Shown here in pieces: positions 7,534 through 12,683 of a stretch of DNA of 12,683 nt. The number at the start of each line of letters is the position of its first letter. Within the stretch, counting starts at the first letter, position 1. A program made the position numbers and the translations under genes. Under the pieces are notes generated by a model, which was given only the letters and a program-made list of their open reading frames with translations, was not told where the DNA came from and made no database searches. Source of the stretch: Streptosporangiaceae bacterium (GTDB lineage: Bacteria; Actinomycetota; Actinomycetes; Streptosporangiales; Streptosporangiaceae); contig JASHXW010000120.1 of NCBI GenBank assembly GCA_030043395.1, positions 1 through 12,683 of the forward strand, written 5' to 3'.

Positions 7534-9575
7534 CGGCCCTGCGCCGCGTAGTAGGCCAGAACCTCGGGATTAGCCAGCGAGTCCGGGTCAGCCGCCTGCT
7601 CCACTGGCGTCCCGGTCAGTATCTTGCGCACAGGTACCTCGAGCTTCTTGCCAGACAGGGTGCGCGGGACGCCGGGGACCTGGTGGATCTCGTCCGGCAC
7701 GTGCCTGGGCGAGAGCGTCGTCCGCAACAGCGAGCGAATCTTGCCGGTCAGCCCGGCGTCGAGGGATACCCCGGGCGCGAGCACCAGGTAGAGCACGAGC
7801 CGGCCATCGGCGTCGAGCGTGCCGGTGTCGATGACCAGGCTGTCGGCCACCTCAGGCAACTCCTCGACCACGCGGTAGAACTCGCTGGTCCCCATCCTGA
7901 CGCCACCCCTGTTCAGGGTGGCATCGGAGCGGCCGTAAATGACGCATCCGCCGTCCGGGAGGATCATCACCCAGTCACCATGCCGCCAGACCCCGGGATA
8001 CTGCTCGAAGTAGCTGGCCCGGTAGCGCTCGCCGGTCTTGTCTCCCCAGAAACCCAGCGGCATGGACGGTAGCGGCTCGGTCAGCACGAGCTCGCCTACC
8101 TCGTCGATGACCGACTTGCCATCCGCGTCGAAGGCGGCGACCTTCGCGCCCAGGCAAGGTCCGGCGATGATGCCGCGCCGGACCGGCACAAGGGGATTAG
8201 GGCCGAGAAACCCCGTGCACATGTCCGTGCCGCCGGAGAAGGAGCCGAGCGGAAACGAGCTGCGGTCACCCGCCACGGCCTCGTAGACCCAGTCGAACCC
8301 CTCGGGCGGCAGCGGCGCGCCGGTCGAGCCGACACCGCGTAGCTTGGACAGGTCCATGTCAGCGGCCGGCCGAAGTCCGGCCTTCATGCAGGTGACCAGG
8401 TACGGCGCACCGGAGCCAAAGTACGTCACCCCGGTCTGCACCGCCAGCTGCCAGAGCTGGTCGGTGCCCGGATAGGTCGCGCTGCCGTCGTAGGCGACTA
8501 CTGTCGCGCCCGCCAGCAGGGCGCCGGCCAGGAAGTTCCACATCATCCAGCCGGTCGTCGTGTACCAGAAGAACACGTCCTCCTGGCCGATGTCCTGATG
8601 CAGGCACAGCGCTTTCAGGTGCTCGAGCACGATGCCGCCGTGGCCGTGCACGATCGGCTTGGGCAAGCCGGTGGTACCTGAGGAGTAGAGCACCCAGAGC
8701 GGATGCTCGAAAGGCACTTCGTCGAACTCGGCACTGCCAGCACTGCCGGCGGTCCCGGCGCCCCCGGCGGTCCCGGCGGCGAGCTCGCCAAGCTTCTGCC
8801 ACGGCACGGTCCTGACCGGCAGCGGCGGATGCACGGCAGCGGCGCCGATGTAGTCCACGGCGATGACGCAGCCCAGTTCGGGCAGCGCGGCGGTGATGGC
8901 GGCGACCTCCTGCTGGCGGTCGAACATCTTCCCGCCGTAGACGTAACCGTCGACCGCGATCAGCACCTTCGGCGAAACCTGGGCGAACCGGTCGATCACC
9001 GCTGGGGCGCCGAAGTCGGGCGAGCACGAGGTCCAGATGGCCCCCAGGCTCGCGGTGGCGAGCAAGCCGATCAGCGCCTGCGGCGAGTTCGGCAGGTAGC
9101 CAGCTACCCGGTCGCCGCGCTGCACGCCGAGTTCCATCAGCGCCGCTCGCACCGTCGCCACCCCCGCGGCCAGCTCGCCGTAGCTCAGGGTTCCGCTGTG
9201 GCCGGCCTCCGACCGGTAGATCATGGCCGGCCGGTCCGGCGCGCTCGCGGCTACCCGAAGCGCATTGCGCGCATAGTTCAGCGTTGATCCGGCGAACCAG
9301 CTGACATCTGGCATCGGCCCGCCTTGCAGCACGGGGCCGTCGCCCCGGCTGCCGATGACGTCGAAATAGTCCCAGATCGAGGCCCAGAAATCGGCGGGCT
9401 CGTCGACGGACCACTGCCACAGGCTGGCGTAGCTGCCGTCGGTGCGCACATCCCGGCGCTCGGCCAGCCAGCGGATGTAGTCGCTGATCCTGGCCCGGCT
9501 GATGTCAGCATCTGTCGGGCTCGACAGGATCGCGCCGTAACCCCGTCCGGCTGGCAGCTCCTGGTCCCGCTCCAT
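7530..9575 (-). CDS. Acetoacetyl-CoA synthetase (acetoacetate-CoA ligase)
   Basis: A member of the ANL adenylating superfamily that activates acetoacetate with ATP and CoA to acetoacetyl-CoA, the salvage step for ketogenic amino-acid and ketone-body carbon. The 681 residues match the acetoacetate ligase branch throughout: an N-terminal WSVDEPADFW segment and FAGSTLNYARNAL, the ATP-binding loop SGTTGLPKP (from 299), WYTTTGWMMWN, the acetoacetyl-type YGRSDATLNRGGVRMGTSEFY, and SGKKLEVP with the adenylation Lys at about 643. An ATG 33 bases upstream (9608) is also open. The start at 9575 is preferred because GGGAG stands 6 bases before it, the family usually has a shorter N-terminus, and the likely promoter at 9620-9629 would put its transcript start only a few bases before 9608. 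An Ala-Gly-x tripeptide repeat occupies 267-281. The stop overlaps the kynA start, and the 5' end overlaps the tail of the small membrane protein gene by 71 bp. Confidence 0.95.
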   Translation of the reverse strand: MERDQELPAGRGYGAILSSPTDADISRARISDYIRWLAERRDVRTDGSYASLWQWSVDEPADFWASIWDYFDVIGSRGDGPVLQGGPMPDVSWFAGSTLNYARNALRVAASAPDRPAMIYRSEAGHSGTLSYGELAAGVATVRAALMELGVQRGDRVAGYLPNSPQALIGLLATASLGAIWTSCSPDFGAPAVIDRFAQVSPKVLIAVDGYVYGGKMFDRQQEVAAITAALPELGCVIAVDYIGAAAVHPPLPVRTVPWQKLGELAAGTAGGAGTAGSAGSAEFDEVPFEHPLWVLYSSGTTGLPKPIVHGHGGIVLEHLKALCLHQDIGQEDVFFWYTTTGWMMWNFLAGALLAGATVVAYDGSATYPGTDQLWQLAVQTGVTYFGSGAPYLVTCMKAGLRPAADMDLSKLRGVGSTGAPLPPEGFDWVYEAVAGDRSSFPLGSFSGGTDMCTGFLGPNPLVPVRRGIIAGPCLGAKVAAFDADGKSVIDEVGELVLTEPLPSMPLGFWGDKTGERYRASYFEQYPGVWRHGDWVMILPDGGCVIYGRSDATLNRGGVRMGTSEFYRVVEELPEVADSLVIDTGTLDADGRLVLYLVLAPGVSLDAGLTGKIRSLLRTTLSPRHVPDEIHQVPGVPRTLSGKKLEVPVRKILTGTPVEQAADPDSLANPEVLAYYAAQGR
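8731..8775 (-). repeat. Degenerate 9-bp tandem repeat (five units) inside the acetoacetyl-CoA synthetase gene
   Basis: Five consecutive 9-base units (plus strand: gcactgcca, gcactgccg, gcggtcccg, gcgcccccg, gcggtcccg) differ from one another at a few positions. In frame they encode Ala-Gly-Thr/Gly/Ser triplets at residues 267-281, just before the ATP-binding loop. The repeat length is a multiple of three, so copy-number change would not break the frame. It looks like a flexible surface linker generated by slippage. Confidence 0.75.
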
Positions 9576-9906
9576 CGCTTGCTCCCGCAGTTCCACGGCC
9601 CGGCTCATCTGCCTGCACGTTTATACCAGTTTGAGATTCCCGACCGCGCAGCCCCCTGATCCGCCGGCCCGCCGACAGACCAGTTCGCCGATCATCCCGC
9701 TGATAGCGGCGCAGCGCCACTAGTGCCCAGATCGCCTCTACCGCGCCAAATGGCCACGCACCGGATAGGAAGCCGTAACTGCTCGCCAATGCGCACCCGG
9801 CGGCGAACGCGAGCACGTAGCGCGGATGCCGTCTTTCCAGGGCGTACATCGCCATCATGAAGGTCAGGGCCGTTACGCCGTAGGCAGTCAGCGCCCAGCC
9901 GGTCAC
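9505..9906 (-). CDS. Small two-helix membrane protein with an overlapping tail
   Basis: A 133-residue protein whose first 70 or so residues resemble small conserved actinobacterial membrane proteins of unknown function. Hydrophobic segments lie at about 4-23 and 30-66, with a conserved-looking loop ERRHPRYVL between them and WPFGAVEAIWALVALRRY at the end of the second. From about residue 72 the sequence becomes basic and low in complexity and contains no recognisable element. This tail runs through the promoter of the next gene and 71 bp into its coding region. The start is GTG, overlapping the HAD-like stop as GTGA, so translation is likely coupled. The Shine-Dalgarno is poor. The family resemblance is from memory of similar sequences. 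The function is unknown, and a role related to its enzyme neighbours cannot be shown. Confidence 0.72.
   Translation of the reverse strand: MTGWALTAYGVTALTFMMAMYALERRHPRYVLAFAAGCALASSYGFLSGAWPFGAVEAIWALVALRRYQRDDRRTGLSAGRRIRGLRGRESQTGINVQADEPGRGTAGASDGAGPGAASRTGLRRDPVEPDRC
9582..9586 (-). promoter_or_regulatory. Shine-Dalgarno site deciding the acetoacetyl-CoA synthetase start
   Basis: GGGAG on the minus strand, 6 bases before the ATG at 9575. The alternative ATG at 9608 has only a weak AGGCAG before it. Confidence 0.6.
9620..9629 (-). promoter_or_regulatory. Extended -10 promoter for acetoacetyl-CoA synthetase, kynA and gdh
   Basis: On the minus strand the sequence reads CTGGTATAAA: a TATAAA -10 hexamer (five of six consensus bases) preceded by the extended -10 TGn. 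No good -35 is seen, which extended -10 promoters tolerate. The site sits in an A/T-rich patch that stands out from the GC-rich surroundings. A start of transcription near 9613 would give a leader of about 38 bases containing the GGGAG site, which supports the 9575 start codon. It lies inside the tail of the small membrane protein gene, so it would be an internal promoter letting the last three genes be expressed apart from pruA. Confidence 0.5.
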
Positions 9907-10625
9907 CGGGTGATCGCCGCCACCAGGCGCGCAGTGTCGGCCAGGTCGGCCAGCACCGGATCGGCACCGGCATCCCGAAGCTCACTCACCGTCGACCGGC
10001 CGCTCGCCACGCCCAGGCAGCGAACGCCGCCGACCTCCGCGGCAGCCACGTCCCTGACCGAGTCGGCCACGTACACGGCCGTGGCCGGGCTCAGCCGCAC
10101 GCCGTACTTGTCGGACGCCATCGCTAGGGACCGCACGATCTGGGTGCCTTTGGGGTACACGTCCGATCCGTATCCGCCGATATCCAGGTCGAGATAGCCG
10201 TCGAGCCCGAAGGCGCGCAGCTTCTCTTCGGCGTTCGGCCTGATCGTCCCGGTCAACACGGTCTGGATGACCCCTGGGAGCCGCGACACCGCGGCCAGCG
10301 CCTCGCGAGCGCCGGGGAGCATGCGTCCCTGCTTGTCGAGCAGGTGGCTTCGCGACGCGAAGGCCGCCGCGAGCTCGCTGGCGTACCTGGGGAGCAGGTC
10401 ACTGGGTTCCGGCCGGTCCCGGCCATGCCGGTCCTGGCCAGGCGGGGCCTCGTTCAGCGCGAGCGACTCGAAGAAGATCTCTGAGTCGCTGGCTCCGGCG
10501 AGCAACGGCAGCGCGACCAGGGGACGCCCGGTGACCCGCCGGAACGCCTCGGCATAGGCCTCACGAGAGACCCTGGCGACGTCCACCAGGGTGAGGTCGA
10601 TGTTCCACAGGATCAGGCGGTGGAT
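9903..10625 (-). CDS. HAD-superfamily hydrolase-like protein with ATC start and Asn in motif I
   Basis: A 240-residue haloacid dehalogenase-like protein. Motif I is at the extreme N-terminus: LILWNIDLTLVD (residues 4-15), where the expected hhhDxDxT has Asn8 instead of the nucleophilic Asp but keeps Asp10 and Thr12. Motif II is VLTGT, the motif III Lys is probably in the SDVYPKGT region, and motif IV is VYVADSVRDVAAAE with both Asp residues. A cap domain lies between motifs I and II. No ATG, GTG or TTG exists in frame between the pruA stop and motif I. The first is the GTG at 10586, which would delete motif I. A strong GGAGG stands 6 bases before an ATC at 10625, so that ATC is taken as the start. 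A single G in place of C there would give an ordinary ATG. The gene follows pruA by 28 bases and overlaps the next gene as GTGA. The substrate is unknown, and catalysis is doubtful unless Asn is deamidated or the subfamily has another role. Confidence 0.78.
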   Translation of the reverse strand: MHRLILWNIDLTLVDVARVSREAYAEAFRRVTGRPLVALPLLAGASDSEIFFESLALNEAPPGQDRHGRDRPEPSDLLPRYASELAAAFASRSHLLDKQGRMLPGAREALAAVSRLPGVIQTVLTGTIRPNAEEKLRAFGLDGYLDLDIGGYGSDVYPKGTQIVRSLAMASDKYGVRLSPATAVYVADSVRDVAAAEVGGVRCLGVASGRSTVSELRDAGADPVLADLADTARLVAAITR

Positions 10626-10631
10626 GGCGAG

Positions 10632-10636
10632 CCTCC
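10632..10636 (-). promoter_or_regulatory. Shine-Dalgarno site pointing to an ATC start codon
   Basis: GGAGG on the minus strand, followed by six bases and then ATC (10623-10625) in the HAD frame. The next candidate, CTG at 10614-10616, is 15 bases away, which is too far for normal initiation. The site is between the pruA stop and the HAD-like gene. Confidence 0.6.
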
Positions 10637-10653
10637 GGGTGCGTGCTGCGGCG

Positions 10654-12285
10654 TTACCCCATATGCGGGTAGCGATAGTCAGTGGGCGGGGCCAGCATCT
10701 CCTTGATCGAGCGCGCGTTGACCCAGCGGGTCAGGTTCCAGATGGATCCTGCCTTGTCGTTGGTGCCGCTGGCTCGCGCTCCGCCGAACGGCTGCTGGCC
10801 GACGACGGCCCCGGTCGGCTTGTCGTTGATGTAGAAGTTGCCAGCCGAGAACCGCAGCGCGTCAGTAGCCGCCGCGATGGCGGCCCTGTCGGTCGCGATG
10901 ATCGAGCCGGTCAGGGCGTAGGGCGCGATGTCGGCGGCCTGGGCAACTACCGAGTCGTAGTCAGCGTCGTCGAAGACGTGCACGGCGAGGATCGGCCCGA
11001 AGTACTCGGTGGTGAAAAGCTCGTCGGCCGGATCGGAGCATTCCAGTACGGTCGGCCGGACGAAATAACCCTGCGAGTCGTCCGCCGACCCGCCGGCCCG
11101 TACCGTCACCGACGACCGCGACCTGGCGCGCTCCAGGGCGTCGCGGTGCTTGGCGAACGCGCGGTCGTCGATCACCGCTCCCATGAACAGGGACAGGTCG
11201 CTGGCGACGTCCCCCATGGTCAGCGACTCGACCGTATCGGTGAAGTCGTTCCGCATCCGCTTCCACAGGCTCGCTGGCACGTAAGCGCGCGATGCCGCCG
11301 AGCATTTTTGGCCCTGGTACTCGAACGCACCGCGCAGCAACGCGACGGCGAGCACTTCGGGATCGGCTGAGGCATGAGCGATAACGAAGTCCTTGCCACC
11401 GGTCTCGCCCACCAGGCGCGGGTAGCCGCGGTAGCCGGAGATGTTCTCGCCCACGGCGCGCCAGAGACGCTGGAAAGTGGCTGTCGATCCGGTGAAGTGA
11501 ATCCCGGCCAGGTCGCGGTGCGGGACAGCCACCCGGGACACCGCCTGGCCTGACCCGGTCACCATGTTGACCACGCCTGGCGGCAGCCCAGCAGCCTCGA
11601 GCAGGCGCATCAGGTAGTGCGCGGACAGTTGCTGCGTCGGCGATGGCTTCCAGATGACGACGTTGCCGAGCAGCGCCGGCGCGGTCGGCAGGTTGGCCGC
11701 GATCGAGGTGAAGTTGAACGGCGTGATGGCCAGGACGAAGCCCTCGAGCGGTCGGTACTCGAGTCGGTTCCACGACCCGGGCGCCGACGAGGGCTGCTCG
11801 GCAAGCAGTCGCCTGGCGTAGTGCACGTTGTACCGCCAGAAGTCGATCAGCTCGCAGGCGGCGTCGATCTCGGCCTGGTAGACGGACTTGGACTGGCCGA
11901 GGATCGTGGCCGCGTTAATCGTGCTGCGCCACGAGCCGGCCAGCATCTCAGCGGCCCGCAGGAAGATCGCCGCACGGTCGTCGAACGATAGCTCGCGCCA
12001 CCCGGGCGCGGCCAGGCTGGCTGCCTCGATCGCGGCGGCGACGTCCTCGTCGCTGGCCTCACTCAGCCTGCCGAGCACGTGAGCGCGGTTGTGCGGCTCG
12101 ATCACGTCGACCCAGTCGCCGCCGCCCATCCCCTGCACGCCGCCGATGGTCATGGTCAGGTCGACTTGCTCCCCCGCCATGTCCTTGAGCTTCGCCTCGA
12201 GTGCGGTGCGCTCTGAACTGCCTGGTGCGTAGGTCCGGGCTGGCTCGTTAGCCGGAGCTGGAACGCTTGTGACGGCATCGAACAC
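10654..12285 (-). CDS. pruA: L-glutamate gamma-semialdehyde dehydrogenase (P5C dehydrogenase)
   Basis: Oxidises glutamate semialdehyde, formed from proline via P5C, to glutamate with NAD+. This is the second step of proline catabolism. The 543 residues fit the stand-alone P5C dehydrogenase type, not the bifunctional PutA. Aldehyde dehydrogenase landmarks are Asn191 in TPFNFTS, Lys213 in WKPSP, the FTGST loop (264-268), general base Glu294 in LVGETGGK, and catalytic Cys328 in YQGQKCSAASRAY. A C-terminal QQPFGGARASGTNDKAG stretch is typical of this subfamily. The start is GTG at 12285, with AAGGGAG ending 6 bases before it. It is the first clear gene of the catabolic unit and is 28 bases from the HAD-like gene. 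No proline dehydrogenase gene is visible next to it. A 92-base gap separates it from the upstream gene and probably holds its promoter. Confidence 0.96.
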   Translation of the reverse strand: MFDAVTSVPAPANEPARTYAPGSSERTALEAKLKDMAGEQVDLTMTIGGVQGMGGGDWVDVIEPHNRAHVLGRLSEASDEDVAAAIEAASLAAPGWRELSFDDRAAIFLRAAEMLAGSWRSTINAATILGQSKSVYQAEIDAACELIDFWRYNVHYARRLLAEQPSSAPGSWNRLEYRPLEGFVLAITPFNFTSIAANLPTAPALLGNVVIWKPSPTQQLSAHYLMRLLEAAGLPPGVVNMVTGSGQAVSRVAVPHRDLAGIHFTGSTATFQRLWRAVGENISGYRGYPRLVGETGGKDFVIAHASADPEVLAVALLRGAFEYQGQKCSAASRAYVPASLWKRMRNDFTDTVESLTMGDVASDLSLFMGAVIDDRAFAKHRDALERARSRSSVTVRAGGSADDSQGYFVRPTVLECSDPADELFTTEYFGPILAVHVFDDADYDSVVAQAADIAPYALTGSIIATDRAAIAAATDALRFSAGNFYINDKPTGAVVGQQPFGGARASGTNDKAGSIWNLTRWVNARSIKEMLAPPTDYRYPHMG

Positions 12286-12377
12286 CGAACGCTCCCTTGC
12301 GCGTGTGCTTTGCCTGACTCGACCTTCATACTCGCACGAACTAGCCAGGTTCGCCGAGGCGGGCAGACTGGCGCCGA
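12286..12377 (-). other. 92-base intergenic region before pruA
   Basis: Probable site of the pruA promoter, but nothing strong is seen. A weak TATGAA lies on the minus strand at about 12325-12330, without a good -35. GCCAG (12344-12348) and CTGGC (12368-12372) form a 5-bp inverted repeat around a GC-rich centre and could be part of a weak terminator for the upstream gene. Confidence 0.25.
12292..12296 (-). promoter_or_regulatory. Shine-Dalgarno site for the GTG start of pruA
   Basis: GGGAG (within AAGGGAG) on the minus strand, six bases before the GTG at 12285. The nearby ATG at 12278 is in another frame, so GTG is the start. Confidence 0.6.
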
Positions 12378-12396
12378 TCAGGCAGAGCCGATCAGG
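12373..12396. repeat. Direct repeat GCCGATCAGG at the end of the DUF6912-like gene
   Basis: Two identical 10-base copies at 12373-12382 and 12387-12396, starting 14 bases apart. They span the stop codon (TGA, 12378-12380) and the last codons of the gene. A shortened third match (GATCAG) follows at about 12399-12404. It may be a local duplication or a pair of protein-binding sites upstream of pruA. Confidence 0.45.
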
Positions 12397-12683
12397 TAGA
12401 TCAGCTCTTGCGTGGCATACCAGAGCAGTTCATGCCCTTCCGCACTATCCACAATGAACCTGGCGTCAGCATCTCCGCTGTCCGCCGCCGGCAAGGCGGC
12501 CGCAGCCGCGTCGATGTCGCCGGCGGCGTCCTCGTCGTCGACGTGGCCGGACACGACGTCGGAGAGCTGCACCGGTAGCGTCACGGTGACGTGGCCGGGG
12601 CTGTCGATCCCGTTCCTGAAGCTGATCACCGCGTCGGGCAGCTCGGCCGCCAGCACGACCCGCCGCCGCGGCGCCTTGGTATC
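12378..12683 (-). CDS. DUF6912-like conserved actinobacterial protein, N-terminus outside the window
   Basis: Only the C-terminal 101 residues are present. The frame is open to the window edge, so the gene starts beyond it; a GTG at 12656 is more likely an internal Val in PRRRVVLAAELPDAV. Visible features are a strand-rich VTVTLPVQLSDVVSGHVDDEDA segment, an acidic Ala/Asp-rich stretch (AAAAALPAADSGDADA), and a closing FIVDSAEGHELLWYATQEL. This combination resembles the actinobacterial DUF6912 proteins of unknown function. The assignment is by recall of the pattern and is tentative. No signal peptide or membrane helix is seen in this part. It lies on the same strand as pruA, 92 bases upstream, so it may or may not be co-transcribed. 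Confidence 0.65.
   Translation of the reverse strand, partial: DTKAPRRRVVLAAELPDAVISFRNGIDSPGHVTVTLPVQLSDVVSGHVDDEDAAGDIDAAAAALPAADSGDADARFIVDSAEGHELLWYATQELIYLIGSA

Noticed and set aside
8359..9420. Minus-strand open frame of 353 codons in a different frame of the acetoacetyl-CoA synthetase gene
   Set aside because: Arg/Ala/Gly-rich translation without motifs; the correct frame contains SGTTG and the C-terminal Lys motif.
12269..12457. Plus-strand 62-codon open frame across the pruA upstream region
   Set aside because: No Shine-Dalgarno, overlaps both flanking genes antisense, and has no recognisable protein feature.
1..12683. Hidden defence system, CRISPR array, prophage or insertion sequence
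   Set aside because: Both strands were read for spaced repeats, terminal inverted repeats, transposase, integrase, nuclease and toxin motifs. None was found; the genes are mostly housekeeping or catabolic enzymes.

Overview
The window comes from a high-GC actinobacterium. Strong third-position G/C bias, the large 180-kDa-class NAD-glutamate dehydrogenase, an RF2 gene without the programmed frameshift, and a DUF6912-like protein all point to Actinomycetota. The genus cannot be fixed from this sequence. No mobile element, CRISPR array, tRNA, rRNA or phage gene was seen, and no gene-free stretch exceeds 300 bases.

Layout. Only one gene lies on the plus strand: a 61-residue zinc-knuckle/tail-anchored microprotein (128-313). 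It converges on prfB (323-1426, minus), with 9 bases between their stop codons. All other genes are on the minus strand, so transcription runs right to left: a DUF6912-like protein cut by the window end (12378-12683), pruA (10654-12285), a HAD-like protein (9903-10625), a small membrane protein (9505-9906), acetoacetyl-CoA synthetase (7530-9575), kynA (6739-7533), NAD-glutamate dehydrogenase (1538-6700), then prfB after a 9-bp stem-loop. From pruA to gdh the joins are tight: 28 nt, a GTGA overlap, a 71-bp overlap, an ATGA overlap and 38 nt. They look like one transcription unit with an extra promoter inside it, before the acetoacetyl-CoA synthetase gene.

How the genes work together (inference from known enzyme roles). 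PruA makes glutamate from the proline intermediate P5C. GDH deaminates glutamate to 2-oxoglutarate. KynA opens the tryptophan ring, and acetoacetyl-CoA synthetase activates acetoacetate, the end product of Leu/Tyr/Phe catabolism. The cluster reads as an amino-acid catabolism module feeding the TCA cycle. Proline dehydrogenase and the later kynurenine genes are not in the window.

Points most worth a second look: (1) RF2 carries Ser-Lys-Tyr where the stop-codon-reading tripeptide Ser-Pro-Phe is expected. (2) The HAD-like gene has a good Shine-Dalgarno sequence but only an ATC at the right distance, and its motif I has Asn where the nucleophilic Asp should be. (3) A non-conserved tail of the small membrane protein runs through the promoter and start of the next gene. 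I found no clear evidence of a wholly new multi-gene system.
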